Below, in pieces: positions 33,130 through 44,016 of a stretch of 64,000 nt of DNA; position 1 is the first letter of the stretch; each line of letters begins with the position of its first letter. The position numbers were made by a program, and so were the translations under genes. The DNA lies in the NCBI RefSeq assembly GCF_042186555.1, contig NC_133324.1, positions 129,071,655 through 129,135,654 on the forward strand, read 5' to 3'. The notes beneath the pieces were generated by a model. That model was not told the origin of the DNA. It made no database searches and saw only the letters and a program-made list of their open reading frames with translations. This stretch comes from Aquarana catesbeiana. Lineage: Eukaryota > Chordata > Amphibia > Anura > Ranidae.

Positions 33130-34210
33130 GTTCCAGGGATATTGGATCTGTGCTGATGTTTGCAGTCTGAAATCTTCCTACCTTATGATTATAGGGTCTA
33201 CTCTGTCATCGGAGTCCTCAGTTCCTCTGGGTGAGGCATCGGAGTCCTCTTTATTGACTTGGGTCCCTAAGACAGGCACACATAACTTTGTGGCCAAATT
33301 CACCAAGTTCCCGGATGGCTCTGACTGCAGGGGCTCTAAGTGCACCCCCGCACCTTCCTCTGATCTGCTTGCAGGCCTAAGAGGCAGGCCATTTGCCGCA
33401 GTAACCATTTAAATATCTGAGCCTGGGTCATTTCAGTCTCTCCCTGATGTGACTGTTTTTGAGGAATTGCAGTCTTCTGGTACTAGTTCAGCTTTAAAAG
33501 AGACTGTTTCAGTTCTTATTGATGCACTACATACTACTCTGCACCTGGAGGACCAACCTTCTGTCTTGAGTTTTGCAAAGCTCCTACAGCTGAAAAGACA
33601 TTCCAATTACACCTCATGATACTTCTCTATGGGGACTGGAAGTACCCCCCCCCCTTAGGTCCTGGACACCCCCTGAACACTGAATTTGTTCACATTTGGA
33701 AATGATTTAATTACACAGTGGTCTGCACCCACTGTGAATCCACCAGTAAGGATGAGCTCCGGCGTGTTCGCATGGCGCACGTGCCGAGCCCGCCAGGAAG
33801 TCGGCACGGCGCAGCGCTAATCACAGGCAGGGAGACATTTCCCGATCTCTGCAGCCGCACATCGGGAAATGTCTCACTGCTTGTGATTAGCGCTGCGCCG
33901 TGCCGACTTCCTGGCGGGCTCGGCACGTGCGCCATGCGAACACGCCGGAGCTCATCCCTATCCACCAGTGATCTACCTTAACATGGAAATGACTAGGCCA
34001 GTAGAATGCCTTCTGACATTTAAGGGTTCTGCTGGCCAACAATTAGAATCCCTCTTTAAAACACAGTTCTTGCTGGCAGGCTCTGCTCTTTGCCTCGTTC
34101 TGTCTGTGACCTTAATTTGTCAAACCCTGACCGAATGGTCAAAATTCCTGAAAAAGGATCTCGCCACTGCAGCAATGGATCCTTTCCTGATAGAGTGTGT
34201 GAAGTAGATG
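33130..34210 (+). pseudogene. Decayed coding-like region, possibly a DIRS-type gag
   Basis: + strand frames on both sides of an inserted hAT MITE read protein-like: LTWVPKTGTHNFVAKFTKF before, and AGQQLESLFKTQFLLAGSAL then LICQTLTEWSKFLKKDLATA after. The helical LESLF...LLAGSAL pattern reminds me of DIRS-type gag, but I cannot confirm it. Frames are broken. Confidence 0.3.
33747..33960. mobile_element. 214-bp near-perfect palindromic hAT MITE
   Basis: TAAGGATGAGCTCCGGCGTG at the left is complementary to CACGCCGGAGCTCATCCCTA at the right, and the two halves pair almost throughout. The 8-base flanks TCCACCAG (33739-33746 and 33961-33968) are identical. Confidence 0.9.
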
Positions 34211-34848
34211 TCTGGGGCCTTGCACTTCAGCTGTGATGGCCTAGTGAAAGCATCTTGGTTTGTCCCCATATGGATCTGTTGTGTATACACATGTGCAAAG
34301 CACTCTGGTTAAAATGCTGGAATGCAGACACTGCGTCTCAGGAGCGCCTGACCAATTTGTTCTTCAAATGAGGATGGTTCTTTGGACCAATCCTTGAAAT
34401 GATCATCCAGGATATCACTGTAGGCAAAAACAACCAGCTTATGTGTAAAAAAGGCTTGGTGCACTTGGAAATGACACACCAACCATGGTGTAAGGCCCGT
34501 TCACACCATGTACGGTGAGTAACCTGTGCTTTTCTGTACTAGATCAATACAAGTGACTGCAAGGACACATAGAAAACAACGATTTTCTATGTACCTCGTT
34601 CATGCGACAACGCTGTGTAGTTGTTTGCTGCAGTGTACTCCATTTACATGTAGCATCTATGAAAGTATGTAAACACAGCATAATTAAGTAAAAAAATAAA
34701 TTCAATAGTTGTTAGTATTTTGACCCTTCCAGGGAATTGTCGTTTCACAATGTATGACATGAAAACTCACACTAATGCGTATAAAAATGGAACACACATG
34801 AAACCCTTGTTGAATACATATCAACAAACATGCAATTTTAAACCATTA
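34211..34848. other. Intergenic; MITE fragment
   Basis: GGCCCGTTCACACCATGTAC near 34494 resembles one end of a Harbinger-like MITE without a visible partner. Nothing else recognised. Confidence 0.3.
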
Positions 34849-35237
34849 TGCCGCGTACACACACGACTGGACTTTCCGGCAGAAAAGGTCAGACGGAACG
34901 AATCTGTCGGATCGTGTGTGGGCTTCATCGGACCTTTTCTGTTGAAAAATCTTACAGACCTTAGAAATCGAACATGTTTCAAATCTTTCCGATGACTCGA
35001 TTCCTATTGAAAAAACTGTTCGTCTGTATGCTAGTCCAACGGACCGAAAATGACGCAAGGGCAGCTATTGGTTACTGGCTATTGAGCTTCCTTTACTAGT
35101 CCGGTCGTACGTCATCACGTTCGAAACGATTGGACTTTGGTGGGATCGTGTGTCGGCAAGTCCGTTTCATCGGAACTCCGTTGGAAGTCCCTCGGAGTTC
35201 AGTCCGATGAGAAGTTCGCTCGTGTGTGTACGCGACA
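34849..35237. mobile_element. PIF/Harbinger-like MITE
   Basis: TGCCGCGTACACACACGAC at the left and CTCGTGTGTGTACGCGACA at the right are inverted repeats, with TTA on both sides (34846-34848 and 35238-35240). Confidence 0.85.
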
Positions 35238-35544
35238 TTACTGTGAGATTTTATGTGTGTTATGGTATGAAAAGGCCCTCAGTGTGAAGCCTTGATGTAC
35301 ATGCAGAGGGCTGAATGTCCTCGGGCACAGGAACAGTGGCTCCCTGGAAGGCAGATCTGGAAGAGCAGAGTGTCCGGGAAGGAGAGAACAGCATGGAATG
35401 TGGAGGTGGCTGCCTTGAACACACCCCGACACGATGGGAAAGGCAGCGTATACCTATGTTTTGTTTCCACTGTCACCTTGCAGGAGTGATCTATCATGCA
35501 ACATATAGTAACATCATTATTTCTCATTCATGACCTGGTCCATT

Positions 35545-35735
35545 TAATGCTGACAATACACTGTACAATCTGATTGTACAATCTCCTTTAGGTCTACCAT
35601 CAACGATGTAATGCAAGAGCCTGCCTGATTTGATATTTATTGATCGGATTGTTTGGGTTCGTCCTCATAGTACAAAGTTTTGGTAATTCTAAAGGACATT
35701 GTACAATCAGATTGTATAGTGTTTGGTGAGCATAG
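35545..35735. mobile_element. Short inverted-repeat MITE
   Basis: CACTGTACAATCTGATTGTA with CAATCTCCTTTAG near 35562-35593 pairs with CTAAAGGACATTGTACAATC and AGATTGTATAGTG near 35689-35722. Confidence 0.6.
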
Positions 35736-36281
35736 ATGGACAGCTGTAGACCAGGGCAGTGCCGTGTGATGGGAATAATGGGACTTTGTGATTAAAGAAT
35801 GATGAGAGGGAGAGATCAAGAACCAATAATTTGCACCCTATATAGACTCCAGAGAGAGAGAAAGATATAATTTTGCCCCTGTACAAATCATTAGTAAGAC
35901 TTCATATACAGTTTTTTTTTGGTCACCAGTTCTCAAAAATGATATCGGGGAACTGATGAAAGTGCAGAGAAGGGCAACCAAACTGATAAGAGGCATGGAG
36001 GAGCTCAGCTATGAAGAATTATTTGAGGAACTGAATTTATTCTCCCTTGAGAAGAGGCGACTAAGGGGGATATGATCAACATGTACAAATACATAAGTGA
36101 TCCACATAGTGAACTTGGTGTTGAGGTCATCACATAGGACAAGGGGGCACTTTTTACGTCTGGAGGTAAAGAGATTTAATCTCCAAATACGGAAAGGTTT
36201 CTTCACAGCAAGAGCTGTGAAAATATGGAGTAGACGCTTCCTTTTAAAAAGGCCTGGAGTATTTCCTAGATACATATAATA

Positions 36282-37904
36282 TACAGTATCTCACAAAAGT
36301 GAGTACACCCATCACATTTTTGTAAATATTTTATTATATCTTTTCATGTGACAACACTGAAGAAATGACACTTTGCTACAATGTAAAGTAGTGAGTGTAC
36401 AGACAGTGTAAATTTGCTGTCCCCTCAAAATAACTCAACGCAGCCATTAATGTCTAAACCGCTGGCAACAAAAGTGAGTACACCCCTAAGTGAAAATGTC
36501 CAAATTGGACCCAAAGTGTCAATATTTAGTGTGGCCACCATTATTTTCCAGCACTGCCTTAATCCTCTTGGGCATGGAGTTCACCAGAGCTTCACAGGTT
36601 GCCACTGGAGTCCTCTTCCACTCCTCCATGACGACATCATGGAGCTGGTAGGTGTTAGAGAGCTTGCGCTCCTCCACCTTCCATTTGATGATGCCCCACA
36701 AATGCTCAATAGGGTTCAGGTCTGGAGACATACTTGACCTTTACCCTCAGCTTCTTTAGCAAGGCAGTGGTCATCTTTGAGGTGTGTTTGGGGTCGCTAT
36801 CATGTTGGAATACTGCCCTGCAGCCCAGTTTCCGAAAGAAGGAGATCATGCTCTGCTTCAGTATGTCACAGTACATGTTGGCATTCATGGTTCCCTCAAT
36901 GAACTGTAGCTCCCCAGTGCTGGCAGCACTCATGCAGCCCCAGACCACGACACTCCCACCACCATGCTTGACTGTAGGCAAGACACACTTGTCTTTGTAC
37001 TCCTCACCTAGTTGCCGCCCCACACGCTTGACACCATCTGAACCAAAACAGTTTATCTTGGTCTCATCAGACCACAGGACATGGTTCCAGTAATCCATGT
37101 CCTTAGTCTGCTTGTCTTCAGCAAACTGTTTGCGGCCTTTCTTGTTCATCATCTTTAGAAGAGGCTTCCTTCTGGTACAACAGCCACGCAGATTAATTTG
37201 ATGCAGTGTGTGGCGTATGGTCTGAGCACTGACAGGCTGACCCCCCACCCCTTCAACCTCTGCAGCAATGCTGGCAGCACTCATACGTCTATTTCCCAAA
37301 GACAACCTCTGGATATGATGCTGAGCACGTGCACTCGACTTATTTGGTCGACCATGGCAAGGCCTGTTCTGAATGGAACCTGTCCTGTTAAACCGCTGTA
37401 TGGTCTTGGCCACCATGCTGCAGCTCAGTTACAGGGTCTTGGCAATCTTCTTGTAGCCTAGGTCATCTTTATGTAGAGCAACTGTTTTTTTTTCAGATCC
37501 TCAGAGAGTTCTTTCCAATGAGGTGCCATGTTGAACTTCCAGTGACCAGTATGAGAGAATGAGAGCGAAAACACCAAATTTAACACACCTGCTCCCCAAT
37601 CACACCTGAGAGCTTGTAACACTAACGAGTCACATGACACCGGTGAGGGAAAATGGCTAATTGGGCTCAATTTGGATATTTTCACTTAGGGGTGTACTCA
37701 CTTTTGTTGCCAGTGGTTTAGACCTTAATGGCTGTGTGTTGAGTAATTTTGAGGGGACAGCAAATTTCCACTGTTATACAAGCTGTACACTCACTACTTT
37801 ACATTGTAGCAAAGTGTCGTTTCTTCAGTGTTGTCACATAAAAAAGATATAATAAAATATTTACAAAAATGTGAGGGGTGTACTCACTTTTGTGAGATAC
37901 TGTA
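36282..37904 (-). mobile_element. Nearly full-length Tc1-like transposon (family A)
   Basis: Ends TACAGTATCTCACAAAAGTG and CACTTTTGTGAGATACTGTA are inverted repeats, with TA at the insertion points. The transposase start codon is at 37529-37527 (- strand, MAPHWKELSEDLKK) and the stop is near 36519. It keeps the helix-turn-helix region, LWSDETKI, FQHDSDPKHTSK and SPDLNPIEHLWG, so all three catalytic acids are present. It is broken by at least a frameshift near the start, a premature stop around 37430 and a frameshift near 36725. It sits inside the CR1 LINE. Confidence 0.92.
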
Positions 37905-38141
37905 ACTGGATACTAACATTTATAAAGTTGATCCAGGGAATATCCAATTGCCTATCGGGGCATTAGGAAGGAATTTTTTTCCCCTGCTGGAGCGAATTGG
38001 ATCATGCTTTGCTGAGTTTTTTTTTTTTGCCTTTCCTTGGATTAATTGTGGGTATAGGATTGTGTATATAGTTTTGCACTTTTTTTTAACCTTTTATTGC
38101 TTAAACTAGATGGACTTATTTCTTTTTTTTAACCAGACTAA

Positions 38142-38359
38142 TGCTGGCCATACACTATACGAAAAATTGTCCGAACCCATTTTCGAAAAACGAACATTCG
38201 GCCGTGAGAGCAAACGATAGTGCCATCATGTAATGACCGATAAATCGTTCAGTATAAATTAATCAATTTGTTAGTTTTTTTATATATACCTAGTGCAAAC
38301 AGTTCGGACGGGAAACACATTACCTTTCAATTTCATATAATAATAATGTATGGCCAGCA
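38142..38359. mobile_element. PIF/Harbinger-like MITE inside the CR1 tail
   Basis: TGCTGGCCATACACTATACG on the left pairs with TGTATGGCCAGCA on the right; TAA flanks both sides (38139-38141 and 38360-38362). Confidence 0.85.
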
Positions 38360-38372
38360 TAACTATGTAACT

Positions 38373-39052
38373 AATCTGTACACCCCCACCTGTGACCTGG
38401 TAATTTGTGATTTCCCGCCAGCTGGCTGAACCCCTCCCCCCCCCAAAAAAAGTCTACTTTACTTACCTTTGCTTCAAAGGTCCTAGCACCGGAATCTGCT
38501 CCCCAGCATCTTACGAGTGCTGGTCTTCAGTCATCTTGATTGGCCAACGCGGTATAACATCACTCCTGCGCATGCGTGGTAGCACAGTCATCCTGACACA
38601 CAGACACTGTGCCAGAATGCAAACTGAGCTGCGCATGCACAACTCAGTGTACATTCTATAGACAACTGCGAGATAAAGTTATGTGTATTCTTTAATGCAG
38701 AAGAGATATTGCATGTAATAAAAAGGCTTCCTGCTCACAGCTTTTTCAATCAAGACTTTAGTTTCCACTTTAACCCCTGTATTTATATAGTGCTGACATA
38801 TTCTGCAGCGCAGTACAGAGTGAACAGAACACCCATATAAATGTATACTTTGCCACTAAACTCAAATGCAGACAAGTTCTTTACATTGAATTGAATTAGT
38901 GTGCAGGAAAAAACAGTCTGGAAATTCTTGTTTAGAAAGGTGAATGTTAGCCTTTGTCCTGTTCTCTATTACAACTTCCTGATTCTGTTTCCATACAAGC
39001 TTTGAAAATTATTTCAATGTTTCCTGAGTTTAGAAAATGATTTCAAGGGTTC
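38373..39052. other. Intergenic, upstream of ARSB; repeat fragments
   Basis: 38440-38770 is MITE-like (TCTACTTTACTTACCTTTGC on the left, CAAGACTTTAGTTTCCACTT on the right). 38780-39050 shows nothing certain. Confidence 0.35.
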
Positions 39053-39238
39053 CTCTGTGGTAAAAAGGTTGAGAAAAGCTGCTGTATACATCTGCCGAGC
39101 AGGATCCCAGCGTGACAACCCAGCTTCCTCCGACCATGTGTGACATGTCAGAAGGGAGGAGGGTGCAGGGCGGTCCCTGGGCTCAGCAGACAGTTCCTGA
39201 ATGAAATAGAATAGCCATCCGCAGTCAGTGGCAGAACC
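39053..39238 (+). promoter_or_regulatory. ARSB proximal upstream region with an upstream ATG
   Basis: The 190 bases before the start codon are G/C-rich from about 39150. I see no TATA box. An ATG at 39135 (CCATGTGTGACATG) would open a short frame of about 23 codons ending in TGA before 39239. Sequence at 39053-39083 (AGGTTGAGAAAAGCTGCTG) looks like the end of a hAT-type repeat, so the core promoter may start just after it. The transcription start is not determined. Confidence 0.35.
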
Positions 39239-39490
39239 ATGCTCGGTCTTCGGGCTCTGCTCTGCGGGTGGATGGGGCTGGCGCTGTGCCAGGCTGTGCT
39301 CGGCTCCCCCCCACACATCCTATTCATACTGGCCGATGATCTGGGCTGGAACGATGTCGGCTTCCACGGATCGGAAATCAGAACCCCCAATTTGGACCGG
39401 CTGTCCGCTCAGGGGGTGAAGCTGGGGGGGTACTATGTGCAGCCTCTGTGCACCCCATCACGGAGCCAGCTGATGAGCGGCAGATACCAG
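39239..39490 (+). CDS. ARSB: ARSB coding exon 1 (signal peptide and CxPSR motif)
   Basis: The start ATG at 39239 sits in AGAACCATGC, with a purine at -3. The leader MLGLRALLCGWMGLALC is hydrophobic and is followed by the mature start near SPPHILFILADDLGW. The exon ends phase 0 after Gln84 with the donor GTCAGT at 39491. The active-site Cys71 is included. Confidence 0.95.
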
Positions 39491-42400
39491 GTCAGTGACC
39501 CTATTATATGGGTAGGAGGTTTACTAAGACTGAGCACACAGAATCTGGAGCAGCCGTGCATGGTAACCAACCAGCTTCTAGCCTTACCTTCTTCAACCAG
39601 TTAGTTCAACTTTGAAAAGGAAAGCTAGAAGCTGATTGGTCTGATGCTCGTTCAATAGTATATTTCCTTCTCCTGTGTTATGTCTGGTAATACCAAATAA
39701 GCATGTATCTGTCCGCCTCTATTCATCTGTATGTCTGTCTTCGTTTATCCGTCCGTCTTACTCTTGCAGCTTGCTCATGGTGCCGTCTCTGTGTACACTG
39801 TATTTTCAGTTCACAGTCACATGACTGAGGCTGGTCACATGACTCTGGGTGATTGTGAAAGGCAGCAGACAAGTTCTGAATGTTGTGTGTCTGGTTGTAT
39901 TGGCTTTTGTCTGTTTTTTTTTTTTCAATGTTTTCCTGTTATCAGAACCTTGCAGGGACCAATTCTTAGGCCTTGTTCTAGACACAGGTTCTATGTCATT
40001 GCTGTTCTACCAAGGCTTAATACACAATGGACGGTAAAATAACTTTATAAAAACGGAAGTAGCTTTGCAGTGAGTCTTTCAACATTTTTTAGGCTCCATG
40101 CACACTGGCGCTCAAAAAAGCTTTTTCTGGACACCAGATTGCTGGCAGAAAACGCTGGTTGAAAAACACGCTTTTAACAGCGTTTATGTGTGTTCTTTAG
40201 CATTTATGGGCATTTTTAATAAAAATACATAAAGGACACTCCAAAAATCCCACAATGCATTCCCAAACTCCCACAATGCATTGCAAAAATAGAACGCCGA
40301 AAGCTAATTAAGGTGCGGTAATGCGCGTTTATGGGCGTTGGCATTTTTTGTGGTCAGAAAAACAGCACTTTGAATGTGCATGGACACATAGGATAACATA
40401 GAATGGAGTTTATGGGCTGTTAAAAAAAACGCCCAAACTCCAATAATTGGCCATTTATGAGCTCCAGTGTGCATGGAGCCTAAATGTTTTTGCAATAGCG
40501 TTTATTAGTGTTTTTTAGCATCTTTTTTTTTGAAAATATATATTTATTTTTTTCAATGGATCAAAAACATTAAAAAACGCTGGTGAGCCACGTTTTTGAG
40601 CATTTATCTACGTTTATCAGCATTTATGAGCGTTTGGCGTTTTTTGTGGTCAGAAAAACGACTCCTGAATGCATTTTTATGGCGCTCAGAAAACAGCTCA
40701 TAAACTCCACTGTTGATAAACATCCAAAAACGTCCATGTGTGCATGGACATATAGGATAACATAGAGGGGAGTTTATGGGCCGTTAAAAAAAAAAAAATG
40801 CCCAAACCCCCAAAAACGGCCGTTTATGAGCTTCAGTGTGCATGGAGCCTTAGTGTACAAAAAGAAAAACAAACATCTCATTTAAAAAAAAAAAAAAAAA
40901 TTATATATATATATAGATATATATATATATCTATATATATATATATCAAACCTCTAATACATGAGTATTTCCCACTATCTGCTCTTTATATTGGTATATA
41001 GTGTTGACCTAACATGTCAACTAGGGATGCATCGGTACCAGTTTTTAACCCCTTTGTGCCTAAGGGTAAAAAATTTTAATGCCTAAGCACAATTTTGCAA
41101 CTTTGACATGTTGTTAGTAAAACTGTACATATGATCACAACTACTTTGTGCATCCAGGTGGATTATACTGTGTTTTTTTCAGGTCAAATTAGGCTTTCAT
41201 TTGATGTTAAATGATAATGGATATCTCTGGATTTTTTTTTATTATCAAAGGAAAACTGGCCCAAAATATTAAGGACATTTTTTTTTTAATTTAGCTGTAT
41301 ATTTCTTGGTACTACAATAACCTTTCACCAAAGAACAACCCAAAATAAAATTCTCCTGCTCCTAATGAGCGCAGAAATACAGCATATGTGTATGTTAGTT
41401 GTTGTATGTCCCCGTAGTACAGTCCAGAAGCAATAGTACGTATTTTGTTTTTGTTTTTTTTATCATACCTAAAACACATTGACACTGACACTAAGACCCC
41501 TTAGACACACTGGGGCCGCGGCCGCAATCGTGGTAAAGCACCGCCTGTTCTAGCGGCGCTTTTTGGGTGCTAGCGGGGTGCTTTTAAACTCAAAGAAGGG
41601 GTTAAAAACTGCTGTGTTGTGGCGCCTTCCAAAGCCACTGAAAATTCCAATGGGCAGGATGTTTTGAGAGCGATAAATACAGCGCTCCCAACCTGCCCCA
41701 AAGATGCTGCTTGCAGGACTTTTCCTAACGTCCCGCATGCACACCGGCCGAGTGTGAATGAAAAGTCACACTTGAATAAATGGGAGGCGGTTTTCAGGCT
41801 ATTAGCAGAGGCTATTTCCAGCGCTAAAGCGCCTGAAAACCACCCAAGTGTGAAAGGGGTCTAGCTGGTACTAATTTAAAAAAAAATCCTATCCAAAAAA
41901 ATGCTGACCCTGAACTTTGACCCAAACACTAACACTGGCACTGACCTAGATCAAACCTTGATCTAGGCATTTTTATTTATTCATTTTTATTATTTTATTT
42001 ATTTTTTTACACACACTTTTTTTTTTTTTTCCTCTCTGCAAGGACAGAGAGAGATACGATGTATCTCTCTCCTCCATTCACAGAGAGAGAAAACACGAGG
42101 GCAGGCTTTACAGCGACTGATCACTGTGATAGCCAGTCAGCGATCAGGTGACCTGGAATCGGGAGTTCCAGGTCCCAATCATTAGTACGGGGCCTGGGGC
42201 TCTCCATGAGACCCTGGTCTCTGTTCTGGCAGTGCACCATGCGGTCACAGATACACAAATATGCGGCCCCACGGAAAAAATCCCAGTCCAGTGTGGTCGC
42301 ATATTTGCATACCATCGGTGCCAAGGAGTTAAAGACTGAGTATGAGTACCAATACTTTTTCTCAAGTACTTGCCAATACCAATTACCGATACCTATTTTA

Positions 42401-43954
42401 GTCTGCAGTGCAGTGCGATTTGAGCCCATACAAAATGAATGAATGAGACCTGTCCAAATCACATGTGGTTTCCCGCACCGCTCCTGTGTGGTCTTTAAAA
42501 ACTGGTATCAGTGCATTCCTATTTAGGCTCCTCAAACGTTTCATACAGGACTTCCTGAATTTGTGCTGAGGCTCTTCCTCCACTGTACACAACATGTCAG
42601 CACAAATATTTGACTTAAAGCAGAGTTCCACTCAAAAGTGGAAGCTTCGCTTATACCTGTACCCACTTCCGAGAGATCCCGCCACGGCCCCCCCTCCTCC
42701 TTCCCCCGCTGCCGGGTCACTCAGAGAGCGCAGCGCGCTTTGCGCATGCGCATTAGGGAACTGGCTGTGGAGCTGCAAGGCTTCACTGCCAGTTTCCTTT
42801 ACAGGCAATGGTGTCGGCAGCACCTGAGAGCCAATGGAAACATCGGCTGGACTCCAGGACAGGTCAGCAGCTATAGTATGTGTAGCTGCTGACTTTTAAT
42901 TTTTTGCTGGGGTGGCTCGGCTTTAACAGTGAGTGGCTTCATTATATACACTGTACTATAAATCTCCTATTGAGTTAGCAGTCCCGACTTCTGCACCCAA
43001 TTGACTGGCTATTGTGGAGGTAGTTGACAAATCTTACCATGTAGTCAGTGTGTTCTTGAGTGGGTGGAACAATGTAAATTATTTTCTATGAGCCTGGGTT
43101 CACACAAGAGCGGTGCGTGAAACCGCATTTGGTTCAGACAGGGATCGCATTCCTATACAAATCACATGCGATTCTTTGCAGTGCGATTTGAGCCAATTCA
43201 TTTTGTATGGGCTCAAAACATACCGCAGGCTAAAATATGTATCTGTTTTAGGTATCAGAGCATTTGCACAAGTACAAGTACTAGCAGATCTAGATAAACT
43301 AACAAATTAAAGCTGAACTCCAGCCAGTGGCGTAACTAGAACCTTCAGGGCCCCGATGCAAGAAACCATGAAGGGTCCCCCTGACCCCCGGGCAGGGCTC
43401 TTTCCTCCGAGCCCGATGACGGAACAACAGGGCCCAGTCACAAGTAGGTGGCTGCATATAAAGGAATCGATTTCTCCATTTGCCCCCTGCTTCTCCTCCT
43501 CTCCCTCCCACAGGCAGTCAGCGGCTGCAGGAGGAAAATGGAGAGATCGGTTCCTCTATGCCAGTGTTTCTCAATCTTTTTCTAGTCAGGGCAAACTTGA
43601 AGTATACCCCTAGGTGAATGGGGCAGAACTGTAACCACTCTGCAACTGTGTGCATTGCATACAGTTATGGGATAGTGATGATGCATTTAAGGGGTTAAAA
43701 CAGGCAACATATCAGTAGGCAACATATTGCCTCTTTACCAGCTGTCAAATGCCTCCGAAAAGCGAACTGAGCATGGATCGCTTTTCGGAGGAACAGCATT
43801 TTTTTGCTGGTACTATGAACAAGCAACAAAAAATAAAAAAATCAGTTCTGATTGTACACATTTAGGGGGTCAGGATTAAAAGCGTATACCTAAAATTTGT
43901 ATACATACATGTAAACACACACACACGTATAAATACACACACACATATATAAAA

Positions 43955-44016
<62 letters not shown>

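Larger units (their letters stand above)
35845..38372 (+). mobile_element. CR1 LINE 3' end carrying nested insertions
   Basis: 35940-36270 reads, across a frameshift, RRATKLIRGMEELSYEE, ELNLFSLEKRRLRGDM and RFNLQIRKGFFTARAVKIW, the CR1 ORF2 C-terminus. After the Tc1 insertion it resumes at 37905 (GTTGATCCAGGGAATATCC, GCCTATCGGGGCATTAGG). It ends in the CR1-type tail AACTATGTAACTA, itself split by a MITE. Confidence 0.85.
41022..42521. mobile_element. hAT-like element, outermost of a triple nest
   Basis: TAGGGATGCATCGGTACCAG at the left matches, inverted, ACTGGTATCAGTGCATTCCTA at the right. Only about 130 bases of its own sequence remain outside the inner elements. No clear 8-base duplication. 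Confidence 0.6.
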
